Shown here: piece after piece, positions 44,618 to 53,976 of the stretch
Layout of the letters: every line of letters starts with the position of its first letter
How positions within the stretch are numbered: the stretch's first letter is position 1
Source of the DNA: Acidobacteriota bacterium
GTDB taxonomy: Bacteria; Acidobacteriota; Thermoanaerobaculia; Multivoradales; Multivoraceae
NCBI GenBank assembly: GCA_029263415.1
Contig: JAJCXN010000026.1
Span: 186,001-250,000 of the forward strand
Direction: 5' to 3'
DNA: 64,000 bases
Position numbers and translations under genes: made by a program
The notes under the pieces: generated by a model
What the model was told of the DNA's origin: nothing
Databases searched by the model: none
What the model saw: the letters and a program-made list of their open reading frames with translations, nothing else

Positions 44618-46426
44618 ATGGCCACTGACGTTGACGACACAACTGAGCCCACAGACGCGAGCAGCCGAGAGATTCGGTATCGCGACTTGCTGCTCCAAGC
44701 TGGCGACGAGATCCGCGAACTACGGGCGCGCCTGTCGGAATTGGAAGACGCTGCCGACACCTCGGGCACCGGTGCCAATAATGCCCTTGAAGGGGTGCTT
44801 GAGGACTCGCGGTCGCAGCTCAGCGAGGCGCAGTCTCGTATCCTCCAGCTCGAAGACAAGTGTTCGGATCTCGAAGACACCATCGCGAGGCAGCCGAGCG
44901 GTGCGGGTTCAGTGCAATCGAGTGAGGACTTCGAAGAGCTTGAGGGTCTCGAGAGCACCATTCGGCTGCAACGAGAGACCATCGTCGAACTCAGACAACG
45001 AGCTAGTTCAGCCACGCCCGAGGCGGACGCGGACGCTCACGAAGAGGCGCTCGCGAAATTGCGCGAGGAACTCAAGGAATCCGAGGCGATCCGAGAGCGT
45101 CAGAGCAAGACACTGAATACCTTCGACACGGTTCGGCTTGCGCTCGAATCGGACCTAGAAGAGTTCAAAGCGCAGCGTCAAGCAGACCGCACCGAAATCG
45201 AGACGGGCAAGCGCCAGATCGAAACCGCGGCAGAAGAGTTCGAAGAGGTGGAGTTGAGACTCGACCAGGCCAGATCCGAGATCAGCGAACTCGAAAGCGC
45301 GTTGAGCGAACGCGCCTCCAACCAGGCTACTCTGGAGAAGGAAGCAGAGGGACTTCGTGACCAGGCAGGCCTCGTCGACGAGTTCAAGGATCGACTCAAC
45401 GATGCAGAGGAAGGGCTTCGGACCAAGGCGCTCAACAGCGAACGCATGGAACTCAAGATCGAGGGCCTCCAAGCGCAGCTAGAAGAACTCAGGAGTCGTG
45501 CCACCCGGATGGAGAAGGAGCGCGACATCGCTGACCACGCCTTGGACGAGCTAAAGGGCAAGATCGAAGCGATCAGTCAGTTGGAAAGCGATGCCGCGGC
45601 CGCTCAATCGTTGCTGAGTGAGAATGAGAAAACTCAAGCGGAACTGGAAGGGAACCTCCAGTCTGCGGTCAAGCGAGTCGAGGAATTGGCGGCTGAGGCG
45701 GCGAAGGTCAAGGGCGACATGGATGAAGTCGTGGAACGTGAGAGTCTGGCGCAGCAAGCGCTGTCAGAGAGCGAGTCGGTCGCAGAGACTCTTCGTGCGG
45801 AAGCTGGAACGTCGAAGGCGCGGGCTGCGGAGTTGGAGGCACAGATCACTGAACTGCAAGAGCGCACGTCGAGCGCAGACCGAGACCTCGAAGAGCGTGA
45901 AGACCAGTGGAACAAGGAACGCACCGAGTTGCAAGCGAAGGTCGCCGGCGCAGAGGAAAGTGGTGTGCAGGCTGATCAGCAGCGAGTGGAACTTGAAGCC
46001 CGGCAAGAGGAGATCAAGAAGACTAGCGAAGAGCTTGCCGACCAACTGAGTGCTCGAGATGAGGCCTGTGGCCAGCTCGAAGAGCTAGTCAGGCTCGCCG
46101 AAAAGGAGCGACTCGGCGTGGTGGCTGAACTAGAGGCCAAAGAGGCCGCCTGCGCCGATCTCGAACAGCGTTTGGAAGCTACCCAGGCAGCGCTCAACGA
46201 TGCCGAGAAAGTTGCGCTACCCCGCGACCCTCCTGCCGGCGGAGGTGCGCCTTTAACGGCGAAAGCGGAGTCGAGTCGAGGAGCAACCAACGGAAGTGGC
46301 GCCGTTGGCTCGAATGGTGCGGCTGCAGCTCGCGAAGAGCGACCGCGGTCGGTGCCGACGGACGCGGCTCGCGAGGGCGATGCTCTGCTCGAAGACCTAC
46401 GGCTCGATCTGACCGAAGAGGCCTAG
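44618..46426 (+). CDS. Large coiled-coil protein of unknown function
   Basis: A 602-residue protein from ATG 44618, with TAAGGG five bases upstream; the frame opens earlier at 44579. From about residue 20 to 540 it is almost continuous heptad-pattern sequence rich in Glu, Ala, Leu, Arg and Gln (for example SEISELESALSERASNQATLEKEAEGLRDQ). A low-complexity Gly/Ala/Pro hinge follows, and an acidic C-terminal helix (LLEDLRLDLTEEA). There is no signal peptide or membrane helix, so it is cytosolic. Composition resembles filament-like or SMC-arm proteins, but there are no ATPase motifs. It stands alone between the RND operon and convergent lpd. I cannot assign a function. Confidence 0.75.
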   Translation: MATDVDDTTEPTDASSREIRYRDLLLQAGDEIRELRARLSELEDAADTSGTGANNALEGVLEDSRSQLSEAQSRILQLEDKCSDLEDTIARQPSGAGSVQSSEDFEELEGLESTIRLQRETIVELRQRASSATPEADADAHEEALAKLREELKESEAIRERQSKTLNTFDTVRLALESDLEEFKAQRQADRTEIETGKRQIETAAEEFEEVELRLDQARSEISELESALSERASNQATLEKEAEGLRDQAGLVDEFKDRLNDAEEGLRTKALNSERMELKIEGLQAQLEELRSRATRMEKERDIADHALDELKGKIEAISQLESDAAAAQSLLSENEKTQAELEGNLQSAVKRVEELAAEAAKVKGDMDEVVERESLAQQALSESESVAETLRAEAGTSKARAAELEAQITELQERTSSADRDLEEREDQWNKERTELQAKVAGAEESGVQADQQRVELEARQEEIKKTSEELADQLSARDEACGQLEELVRLAEKERLGVVAELEAKEAACADLEQRLEATQAALNDAEKVALPRDPPAGGGAPLTAKAESSRGATNGSGAVGSNGAAAAREERPRSVPTDAAREGDALLEDLRLDLTEEA

Positions 46427-46459
46427 CGCCGCTAGGAGTGGCTAGGGCCGCTAGAAGTG
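46421..46459. repeat. ~10-nt repeat around CTAG spanning two convergent stop codons
   Basis: Units GCCTAGCGCC, GCTAGGAGTG (46431), GCTAGGGCC (46441) and GCTAGAAGTG (46450). The 13-mer GCCGCTAGGAGTG (46428-46440) recurs as GCCGCTAGAAGTG (46447-46459). The first CTAG holds the stop of the coiled-coil gene, and the last holds the stop of lpd on the other strand. Confidence 0.6.
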
Positions 46460-47827
46460 CAGTGCTCGTCCGTCGACGGCGAGCGCGGCCTCTTTGACTG
46501 CTTCGGCTAGTGTCGGGTGCGAGTGCGATGTGCGTGCAAGGTCCTCTGCGGTAGCGCCGAATTCCATTGCCGCGACCGCCTCTGCGATGAGATCGCCGGC
46601 GTGGGCGCCGAGAATGTGCACGCCTAGAATTCGATCGGTGGTCTTGTCAGCAAGGATTTTGACGTAGCCCTCTACGCTGTTGATCGCTCGAGCGCGACCA
46701 TTGCCGCGGAAGGGGAACTTGCCCACGTTGTAGGCAATGCCAGCCTCGTCCAACTGTTCTTGAGTGCTGCCTACACTCGCGATTTCAGGGTTGGTGTAGA
46801 CCACTCCGGGGATAGCGCCGTAGTTGACATGGCCGTAGCCGGTAACGATCCTCTCGACGCACGCCACCCCCTCTTCTTCGGCCTTATGGGCGAGCTGGGG
46901 TCCCCCGATGACGTCACCGATGGCGAACACCCCGGTCGCTGCCGTACCGTAGTTCTCATCGACGATAATGAAGCCGCGCTTGTCGATTTGTACGCCCAGC
47001 TCTTCGAGTCCGAGGTCCTTCGATACCGGCACCCTGCCGACCGCAAGCAATACGGCGTCGCAGGTGATCGGATCATGCCCTTCGGATTCGACGACGCAGC
47101 CGCGACCCTTCTTGCGTGCTGCGGTGACTCTCCGACCAAGCTGGAAGTCGAGGCCTTGCTTCTTGAAGATCTTTTGCGCCGCCAAAGCAGTCTCCTGATC
47201 CATCCCAGGAAGAATGCGGTCGAGGTACTCCAAAACTGTTACCTTCGAGCCGAGTCTGCTCCAGACGGAACCCATCTCGAGCCCGATGAAGCCTGCACCA
47301 ATCACCACCAAGTGTTTGGGGACTGTCTTGAACTCAAGTGCTTCAGTCGAAGTGACGATGTTCTTGCCGTCGATCTCGACACCTGGTAGATCAGCAGAGC
47401 GCGTCCCGGTGGCGACGATAATGTGTTTGGCGGTGAGTGTCTCGCCGCTATCGAGGACAACGGTTCCCTTGCTGCCGAGTCTCCCGCGTGTATTGAACCC
47501 GGTGATTTTGTTCTTCTTGAGCAGAGCAGCGATTCCGCCAGTGAGCGCTTTGACCACGCCCTCTTTTCGCTTCATCATGGTGGCTAGGTCGAGCGAGACT
47601 GGGCCAACCGTGACACCGTGTGCCTTGAGGTGCTTGCTCGCGGCCTCGAACTTCTCGCTGGACTCAAGCAGTGCCTTGCTGGGGATGCAGCCCACTCGCA
47701 AACAGGTGCCTCCAAAGACAGGGTTCTCGTCCACACAGGCGACGGAAAGGCCAAGTTGAGCACCACGGATGGCTGCCACGTAGCCGCCAGGGCCGCCACC
47801 AAGCACGACTAGATCGAACTGACTCAT
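46451..47827 (-). CDS. lpd: Dihydrolipoyl dehydrogenase (E3)
   Basis: A 458-residue flavoprotein disulfide reductase that reoxidises the lipoyl groups of the 2-oxoglutarate dehydrogenase complex with NAD+. It has the FAD motif VVLGGGPGGYVAA (7-19), the redox-active disulfide GGTCLRVGCIP (Cys42, Cys47), a central NAD-binding VVIGAGFIGLEMGSVW, and the C-terminal HSHPTLAEAVKEAAL with the catalytic His-Glu pair. It is the third gene of sucA-sucB-lpd, 17 bases after sucB. It may also serve other 2-oxoacid complexes or glycine cleavage, since only one E3 is visible here. Confidence 0.96.
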   Translation of the reverse strand: MSQFDLVVLGGGPGGYVAAIRGAQLGLSVACVDENPVFGGTCLRVGCIPSKALLESSEKFEAASKHLKAHGVTVGPVSLDLATMMKRKEGVVKALTGGIAALLKKNKITGFNTRGRLGSKGTVVLDSGETLTAKHIIVATGTRSADLPGVEIDGKNIVTSTEALEFKTVPKHLVVIGAGFIGLEMGSVWSRLGSKVTVLEYLDRILPGMDQETALAAQKIFKKQGLDFQLGRRVTAARKKGRGCVVESEGHDPITCDAVLLAVGRVPVSKDLGLEELGVQIDKRGFIIVDENYGTAATGVFAIGDVIGGPQLAHKAEEEGVACVERIVTGYGHVNYGAIPGVVYTNPEIASVGSTQEQLDEAGIAYNVGKFPFRGNGRARAINSVEGYVKILADKTTDRILGVHILGAHAGDLIAEAVAAMEFGATAEDLARTSHSHPTLAEAVKEAALAVDGRALHF

Positions 47828-47844
47828 AGCTGGTAATTCCTGTC

Positions 47845-49056
47845 CTATGCTTCGAGCAAGATCCGGGTGGGATCTTCAATGGTCTCTTTGATCCGCTTCA
47901 AGAAGCTCACTGCTTCCTTACCGTCGACCATACGGTGGTCGTAGGTCAGCGCGACGTACATCATGGGTCGGATGACGACTTCGCCATCGAGCGCGATCGG
48001 TCGTTGCTGAATTGAGTGCAACCCAAGGACTCCGCTCTGCGGCGGATTGATAATCGGCGTCGAGAGAAGCGAGCCGAAGACACCACCGTTGCTGATGGTG
48101 AAGGTCCCACCTTCGAGATCCGACATCTGAATCTTCCCTGCGCGCCCGCGCTGGCCGAAATCAGCGATGGTGGCTTCGATTTCGGCGAAGCTCAGACGTT
48201 CCGCGTTGCGGACGTTCGGCACCATGAGTCCGCGATCGGTGCTCACCGCGACACCAACGTCGAAGTAGTTATTGAAGACGATGTCGTCGCCATCGATCTG
48301 GGCGTTGACCTTGGGAAACTGCCGCAGCGCATCAATGGATGCTTTGACGAAGAACGACATGAAACCGAGCTTCACCCCGTGACGGGCCAAGAACCCCTCC
48401 TTGTACTGCTTGCGCAGTTCGAGCACCGCGCTCATGTCGATCTCGTTGAAGGTGGTCAGGAGGGCCGCGCCCTGCTGAGCGGAGACCAGTCGTTCGGCAA
48501 TGCGCTTGCGAATGGGGGTCATCTTGACCCGCTCTTGCTCGCGTGAGCTGGCCGCGGCGCCGGCTGCCAGATGACGTTGCACGTCTTCTTTTAGCAAGCG
48601 ACCGCCAGGGCCGGTAGCGGCCACGGCGGTCGCATCGAGCGAGTTCTGCTGAACCAGGCGTTGAGCGGCAGGCATCACGTGGCCTGGCGCGCCTGGCGGA
48701 GCAGCGGGTGGTGGCGTAGCTTGTACGTCAGAGGCCGCCTTACTTGGTGGCACCGCAACTTCTTCCTTGGACGCGGCGCTAGCAGCCTGGTCTGAGGACA
48801 AGGCTGCAGGTGCCGCAGCGGTGTCGTCCATCTTGCCAATGACATCTCCGATGGCAGCTGTCTCACCGGCCGCAACTGAGATCTCTGTCAGCACACCTGC
48901 CACCGGTGCGGGTAGCTCGAGCGTGACTTTGTCGGTCTCGAGTTCTGCTACAGGCTCGTCGGCCTGGACGTAGTCACCGACCTTTTTGAACCACTGGCTG
49001 ATCAGCGCTTCGGTGATGGATTCACCGACGGTGGGGATCTTCAATTCGACGGACAT
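47845..49056 (-). CDS. sucB: 2-oxoglutarate dehydrogenase E2 (dihydrolipoyl succinyltransferase)
   Basis: A 403-residue acyltransferase core of the complex. The lipoyl domain (1-78) has the modified Lys43 in [11 protein letters not shown]. An Ala/Pro/Ser-rich hinge follows. The peripheral subunit-binding domain (about 125-165) has [15 protein letters not shown] and [15 protein letters not shown]. The catalytic domain ends with [12 protein letters not shown] (His374, Asp378). [14 protein letters not shown] at the N-terminus is typical for succinyl rather than acetyl transferases. A strong GGAGGAGAG ribosome site precedes the ATG. It lies between sucA and lpd. Confidence 0.95.
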   Translation of the reverse strand: MSVELKIPTVGESITEALISQWFKKVGDYVQADEPVAELETDKVTLELPAPVAGVLTEISVAAGETAAIGDVIGKMDDTAAAPAALSSDQAASAASKEEVAVPPSKAASDVQATPPPAAPPGAPGHVMPAAQRLVQQNSLDATAVAATGPGGRLLKEDVQRHLAAGAAASSREQERVKMTPIRKRIAERLVSAQQGAALLTTFNEIDMSAVLELRKQYKEGFLARHGVKLGFMSFFVKASIDALRQFPKVNAQIDGDDIVFNNYFDVGVAVSTDRGLMVPNVRNAERLSFAEIEATIADFGQRGRAGKIQMSDLEGGTFTISNGGVFGSLLSTPIINPPQSGVLGLHSIQQRPIALDGEVVIRPMMYVALTYDHRMVDGKEAVSFLKRIKETIEDPTRILLEA

Positions 49057-49128
49057 GGTGTTCTCTCCTCCAGCTCGTTGACCACATCAGAAGGCGATCA
49101 GGAACCGGTTGGGATGAAAGTTAGGCGA

Positions 49129-51921
49129 TTAGCTCTCGAGGCCTTCGAACGCTAGCTCTAGCAGAGCTGCCTGCTCGGCCTTGTGCACCCTCGCCGAGCC
49201 TGTGGCCGGGCTGGCGGATTCGGGGCGATAGACGCCGCGTAGTGGGAAGCGGCCGATCAAGCGCTCGGCAAAGTTGAGCCGGAGATAGGGCCAAGCGCCC
49301 ATGTTACGCGGTTCCTCTTGTACCCAAACCAGTTCGGTGTCATCTCGAAAGGGCTTGAGAACCGCGGTCAGCTCCTCTCTTCGCAGCGGGTACAGTTGTT
49401 CGAGGCGGACAATTGCCACGTCTTCAAGCTGCTTCTCGATCCGTTTTGCTTCTAACTCGTAGTAGATCTTGCCGGTGCATAGCAGGATTCGTTCGACGCT
49501 TTTCGCCTTGCGACTGCGAACTCCGTAACGAGGATCTGGAAGAACACGGTGAAAGCCGCCAGTTGCGAGATCCTCGACCGGCGACACGACGCTTGGATTG
49601 CGCAACAAGCTCTTGGGTGACATCACGATCAACGGTTTGCGGATCGGGCGATGGACTTGGCGGCGCAGTAAGTGGAAGTACTGCGCCGGGGTGGAGGGGT
49701 AGGTAACCTGGATATTGTCGTTCGCGCTGAGAGTCAGCCAGCGTTCGAGGCGAGCCGAAGAGTGCTCGGGACCTTGGCCCTCGAAGCCGTGTGGGAGCAG
49801 GAGAACGATTCCCGACAGCCGATTCCACTTGTCTTCGCCACTGGTGATGAACTGGTCGATCACGACTTGAGCGGCGTTCGAGAAATCCCCGAACTGAGCT
49901 TCCCAAATGACGAGTCCGTCTGGACAGTCGAGGGAGTAGCCGTACTCAAAACCCAAGACCGCGATCTCGGACAGACAACTGTTGTGCAAGGAGACCCGGC
50001 GACCATCCGTCACGAGCGATCGCAGGCTCACGAATCGATCGTTGTTGCGGTGATCATGTAGGACAGCGTGGCGGTGGCTAAAGGTGCCGCGTTCGACGTC
50101 CTGGCCGGTGAATCGTAGCCGCGCCCCGTCTTCGAGCAACGAACCGAACGCGACTGCTTCAGCAGCCGACCAGTCGAGCGGTCGCTTGCCGCGAGCCATT
50201 TCTTTGCGTCCATCAACAAATCGTTGCAACTTCGGATGTGGCTCAAATGAGTCGGGAAGATCACTCAGGGTGTTGAGCGTCGCGGCAATCCGCTTCTTGG
50301 GCAGGGCGGTGTCAACGTCGGGAACGGATGAGTCGGCACCGCCCGAATAGTCCGACCATAGGCCGTCGTAGGCTTGTGGTTCGTTCTTCTTCTTGGAAGC
50401 GCGGGCCGATTTGAGGGCAGCTTCGAGAGCCTCTTGATGTTCCGCCAGCAGGGTGGCCGCCTCGTCTTCGGTCACCTCCCCTAGTCGCAGCAAATGCTCC
50501 AGGTAGTGATCGCGTACCGAGCTGCGTTGGCGGATCGCCTGGTAGGTCATGGGCTGGGTGAACGCTGGCTCGTCGCCTTCGTTGTGTCCGCGACGCCGAT
50601 AGCAGTACATGTCGATAACTACATCCCGTTTGAAGCGGGCGCGAAACTCAAGCGCCACTTCGACCACCTGAGCAACAGCTTCGGGGTCCTCGCCGTTGAC
50701 GTGGAAGATGGGTGCTTGCACCATCTTTGCGACATCGGTGGCGTAGCGGCTCGAACGTGCTTGCTGTGGAGCAGTGGTGAAGCCGATCTGATTGTTGACC
50801 ACCACGTGCATGGTGCCGCCGACCGTGTAGGCAGGCAGCTCACTGAGGTTCAATGTCTCCTGGACAACGCCTTCACCAGCGAAAGCGGCGTCACCGTGGA
50901 TCAAGAGCGCCATACCCTGCGTGCGTTCGATGTCACCAGCACGATCTTGTTTGGCGCGAGTGCGACCAAGAACCACAGGGTCAATGAACTCAAGATGGCT
51001 GGGGTTGAATGAGAGCGATAGATGCACCGACTTGCCGTTCTCAGCTTGCCAATCGCTGGAGTGGCCAAGGTGATACTTCACATCGCCGGAGCCACTGCGT
51101 TCACCGTGATCGTCGTCCTCGAACTCTCGAAAGATCGCCTGCGGGCTCTTACCCATGATGTTTGCCAGTACGTTGAGCCGGCCACGGTGGGCCATGCCCA
51201 GAACGATCTCCGACACACCCTGAGTTGCGACCTTCTCAATGGCAAGGTCAAGAAGCGGGATCAAACTCTCCGAGCCTTCGAGTGAGAAACTCTTAGCTCC
51301 GAGGTACTTCTTCTGGATGAACTCCTCAAACAGCGAGGCCGCAGTCAAGCGACGCAGGATTCTGAGCTGATCGTCGCGGTCGAGGCGTTTCCTATTGCCG
51401 CTGACTTCGAGCCGCCAGAAGAACCAGTCCCTTAAGTGGAGGTCAGTCAGATGCATCAGCTCAATGCCAATCGATCCGCAGTAGGTGTCGCGTAGACGGT
51501 CGTGGAGTTGCTGAGGCGTGGTCTCGTCGGGCCCCGGAATGTTCACCGCAAAGATGCTGAGGTCACGTTCCTCTTCGGAGATGCCAAACGCCGACAGCTC
51601 GAGTTCCGGACTAAACTCGGGCTCTTCCAGCGGATTGATGTTGGCCGCCCGATGACCACGAACTCTGAAGGTCCGAACCATCTCGTCGACCTTGTGCTGC
51701 AGGTGTGCACGCGAGTTGGGACCGCCGCTGCTCGACAGCGAGCCAAACAGTGGGGCAGGCGGGAAGCTGGGTTCGGTCTGGGCTCGCTGACCGTCGATCT
51801 CAAGCTCGTCAAAGTAGCGTCGCCAGTCCTCCGGCACTGACTCAGGGTCCCGATCGTAGTCTTGCAGGAGTTGCTCGGCAAAACTGAGGCTGTGGCTACT
51901 GAATGGCGTTTCGGAGGTCAT
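49129..51921 (-). CDS. sucA: 2-oxoglutarate dehydrogenase E1
   Basis: A 930-residue thiamine-diphosphate enzyme that decarboxylates 2-oxoglutarate in the TCA cycle. The N-terminal FAEQLLQDYDRDPESVPEDWRRYF is the E2-binding tail. Core motifs include VLGMAHRGRLNVLANIMGKSP, DVKYHLGHSS, the TPP/Mg site IHGDAAFAGEGVVQETLNLS with VVVNNQIGFTT, and GYSLDCPDGLVIWEAQFGDF and SSARLERWL in the C-terminal half. Length matches the family (about 930). It is the first gene of the operon, divergent from the MATE gene with 189 bases between them. Confidence 0.97.
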   Translation of the reverse strand: MTSETPFSSHSLSFAEQLLQDYDRDPESVPEDWRRYFDELEIDGQRAQTEPSFPPAPLFGSLSSSGGPNSRAHLQHKVDEMVRTFRVRGHRAANINPLEEPEFSPELELSAFGISEEERDLSIFAVNIPGPDETTPQQLHDRLRDTYCGSIGIELMHLTDLHLRDWFFWRLEVSGNRKRLDRDDQLRILRRLTAASLFEEFIQKKYLGAKSFSLEGSESLIPLLDLAIEKVATQGVSEIVLGMAHRGRLNVLANIMGKSPQAIFREFEDDDHGERSGSGDVKYHLGHSSDWQAENGKSVHLSLSFNPSHLEFIDPVVLGRTRAKQDRAGDIERTQGMALLIHGDAAFAGEGVVQETLNLSELPAYTVGGTMHVVVNNQIGFTTAPQQARSSRYATDVAKMVQAPIFHVNGEDPEAVAQVVEVALEFRARFKRDVVIDMYCYRRRGHNEGDEPAFTQPMTYQAIRQRSSVRDHYLEHLLRLGEVTEDEAATLLAEHQEALEAALKSARASKKKNEPQAYDGLWSDYSGGADSSVPDVDTALPKKRIAATLNTLSDLPDSFEPHPKLQRFVDGRKEMARGKRPLDWSAAEAVAFGSLLEDGARLRFTGQDVERGTFSHRHAVLHDHRNNDRFVSLRSLVTDGRRVSLHNSCLSEIAVLGFEYGYSLDCPDGLVIWEAQFGDFSNAAQVVIDQFITSGEDKWNRLSGIVLLLPHGFEGQGPEHSSARLERWLTLSANDNIQVTYPSTPAQYFHLLRRQVHRPIRKPLIVMSPKSLLRNPSVVSPVEDLATGGFHRVLPDPRYGVRSRKAKSVERILLCTGKIYYELEAKRIEKQLEDVAIVRLEQLYPLRREELTAVLKPFRDDTELVWVQEEPRNMGAWPYLRLNFAERLIGRFPLRGVYRPESASPATGSARVHKAEQAALLELAFEGLES

Positions 51922-52110
51922 AAGCTCTGGACGACGAGAAGTGAAGAAAGCGTGAAGATTCTCTAGGCGGACCCTACCCCTTCAGTAGCGGGCGATCAAT
52001 GGCGGTGGCGACCTTTGCGGGCAGCGTAACTAAGCCCCCGATCGATCTTTAGGTGAAGGGCATTTGTGCGATCGACTTGATGGTTAGGACACGAGACTGA
52101 GAGCAACGAG

Positions 52111-53463
52111 TTGGAGCTGAGAAATGAACTAGGGCAACTCGCGCGCCTGGCCGCGCCGGTGGTCATTGTGCAGTGCGGGATCATGCTGCTAGGTGTGGTT
52201 GATTCGATGATGCTTGGGCGTGTGTCAAAGGAAGCCCTCGCTGCCGCTGGGCTCGGCAGTGCCTTGAGCTATGCGGTCTTCGGTGGCCTAGCTGGGATGC
52301 TGTACGCGCTGGATCCTCTGGTGGCTCAGGACTTCGGCGCGGGCAACTTCGAGCGGGTAGGGCGTCACCTACAGCGAGGTTTGGTTCTTGCTTTCGTACT
52401 CTCGCTGTTGGGCGCTGGTCTTCTTCCGCTCCTGGCCTGGAACCTAGACCTGTTCCGACAGAGCCAGGAGTTCATGCCGCTCGCGCAGGACTACCTGATC
52501 GCATTGATCCCAGGTGTATTGCCTCTCTTGTGGTTCACGGCCCTACGGCAAACGCTTCAAGCAATGAGCTTAGTGCGACCTGCAGTGATTGCGATCGTTG
52601 CTTGCAACCTGTTCAACGCGGTGGCGAACTACGCGTTGGTCTTTGGGCACTTCGGTCTTCCACGAATGGAGGTGGTGGGGTCAGCGTTGGCGACCTCGGC
52701 GTCACGGTGGGTCATGTTGATCGCCTTGTTGATGGCCTCTCACAGGCGCTTTCGCGGTCTCAATGTTTCGCTCGCGGGGCTCAAGGAGGCGACTCGCTTT
52801 CGCGCCCATCTCGAGCTGTTGCGTTTGGGCGGCCCGATCGCAGTCCATCACTCGCTGGAAATCTGGGTCTTCGGCGCAGTTGGCCTGATGATGGGCAGTC
52901 TCGGAGCCTTGGAATTCGCGGGGCACCAGATAGCGCTTCTTCTAGCATCGCTCTCGTTCATGATCCCCTTGGGGATCGGAGGTGCAGCCGCCACCCGGGT
53001 GGGCAATGCACTCGGACGTGGCGACAAGGCGGCGGCAGCCGATTCAGCGAAGATGGCGCTCGTCCTCGGTGGCCTGGTGATGGCGCTCTCAGCACTGCTC
53101 TTTGCTTGCTTTCCTCGGCTGCTCGCACGGGCGTTTACGCCAGATGCTGAAGTCATAACGATGGCGGCACTCCTTCTGCCGATTGCAGCTGTTTTCCAAC
53201 TCGCCGACGGCTTGCAGGCGGTGAGTGCCGGGGTACTGCGCGGCATGGCAGATACCGCACGTCCAGCTTTGTACGCCCTGCTCGGTTTCTGGGCGCTGGG
53301 CCTACCAACGGGCTGGTTTCTTGCCTTTCGTCTCGACTTGGGACCCACCGGACTGTGGTGGGGCCTGAGCGCTGGACTGATCGTCGTCGCAATCCTTCTT
53401 GGACGGCGCATCCTTGCGCAGTTCAAGCGGCCCATTGAGCAGCTGCAGCTCGAGGTGCGCTAG
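52111..53463 (+). CDS. MATE family efflux transporter
   Basis: A 450-residue protein with about 12 membrane helices in two similar halves. The N-terminal LARLAAPVVIVQCGIMLLGVVDSMMLGRVSKEALAAAGLGSAL has the MATE pattern (P near the first helix, VDxxMLG). The second half has a matching SLEIWVFGAVGLMMGSLGALEFAGHQIALLL. The family exports cationic drugs or metabolites by Na+ or H+ antiport; the substrate is unknown. The only in-frame start fitting the N-terminus is TTG 52111. A 513-base non-coding stretch follows. Confidence 0.9.
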   Translation: MELRNELGQLARLAAPVVIVQCGIMLLGVVDSMMLGRVSKEALAAAGLGSALSYAVFGGLAGMLYALDPLVAQDFGAGNFERVGRHLQRGLVLAFVLSLLGAGLLPLLAWNLDLFRQSQEFMPLAQDYLIALIPGVLPLLWFTALRQTLQAMSLVRPAVIAIVACNLFNAVANYALVFGHFGLPRMEVVGSALATSASRWVMLIALLMASHRRFRGLNVSLAGLKEATRFRAHLELLRLGGPIAVHHSLEIWVFGAVGLMMGSLGALEFAGHQIALLLASLSFMIPLGIGGAAATRVGNALGRGDKAAAADSAKMALVLGGLVMALSALLFACFPRLLARAFTPDAEVITMAALLLPIAAVFQLADGLQAVSAGVLRGMADTARPALYALLGFWALGLPTGWFLAFRLDLGPTGLWWGLSAGLIVVAILLGRRILAQFKRPIEQLQLEVR

Positions 53464-53715
53464 CTGGATTGGCTTGGTGATCTCGTGGCTTACACGCCGG
53501 AAGCGCCGCCTCGAACCGCCCGAGCGCTGAATGAGGCCTGAGTGAGGGGAAGTTCCTTCTGGCAAACAGCCGGTTGCCGGGCCGCCTATTCGAGCGACCT
53601 CGCTCCGCACCTCCGACTTCCTCCCTTCAGGTCCACAGCCTTTTGGTCACTTAAAGCGAGCTAGCCACCAGAGTTCAAGCTCTGCGAGGACCGAACCGAA
53701 GCCCCTGGCCATTGC

Positions 53716-53738
53716 CGCTGAGGCTCGTCGCCTCAGCG
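53716..53738 (+). other. 8-bp hairpin followed by a pyrimidine tract, possible MATE terminator
   Basis: CGCTGAGG (53716-53723) and CCTCAGCG (53731-53738) pair perfectly around a 7-base loop. A C/T-rich tract follows, but it is not a U-run, and the site is about 250 bases after the MATE stop, so termination here is only possible. Confidence 0.35.
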
Positions 53739-53740
53739 CT

Positions 53741-53776
53741 CTGTCTCCTGTCTCCTGCCTCCTGCTCTCTCGTCTC
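53741..53776. repeat. 7-nt tandem repeat (5 units)
   Basis: Units CTGTCTC (53741), CTGTCTC (53748), CTGCCTC (53755), CTGCTCT (53762) and CTCGTCTC (53769). A pyrimidine-only-like strand within the argG upstream region. Confidence 0.7.
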
Positions 53777-53820
53777 CTCGCGACGCGGCTACCGGCCGCT
53801 TGGAGCGAGCATCAACGCTA

Positions 53821-53856
53821 GGGTTTGGGCCTGTGGCAACCCACAGGCCCAAACCC
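53821..53856. other. Perfect 16-bp hairpin upstream of argG
   Basis: GGGTTTGGGCCTGTGG (53821-53836) is followed by loop CAAC and its exact reverse complement CCACAGGCCCAAACCC (53841-53856). Flanking CAAC and GTTG could extend it past a small bulge. There is no T-run on either side, so it is not a normal intrinsic terminator. It ends 120 bases before argG. Confidence 0.85.
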
Positions 53857-53910
53857 GTTGCTTGAAGCGCGAACATCTTCGATAATCCCACCCCCCGAGT
53901 AGGGGCCCAT

Positions 53911-53959
53911 GTTTACAACGACAAGCGAGATCACCGAAGTATTGGTGCTTCTTGTAAAC
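53911..53959 (+). other. Inverted repeat in the argG leader
   Basis: GTTTACAA (53911-53918) and TTGTAAAC (53952-53959) are exact complements that enclose a smaller CACC/GGTG pair. Together they form a possible stem-loop ending 17 bases before the argG ATG and close to its ribosome site, a position suited to translational control. Confidence 0.5.
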
Positions 53960-53976
53960 GACAGCAAAGGCGAGCG

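Larger units (their letters stand above)
53464..53976. other. 513-base non-coding region upstream of argG
   Basis: No supported gene. It contains an 8-bp hairpin (53716-53738), a 7-nt CTGTCTC-type repeat (53741-53776), a perfect 16-bp hairpin (53821-53856) and a further inverted repeat GTTTACAA/TTGTAAAC (53911-53959) just before argG. The density of paired structure suggests a long transcribed leader or a small RNA, but no promoter could be assigned. Confidence 0.5.
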
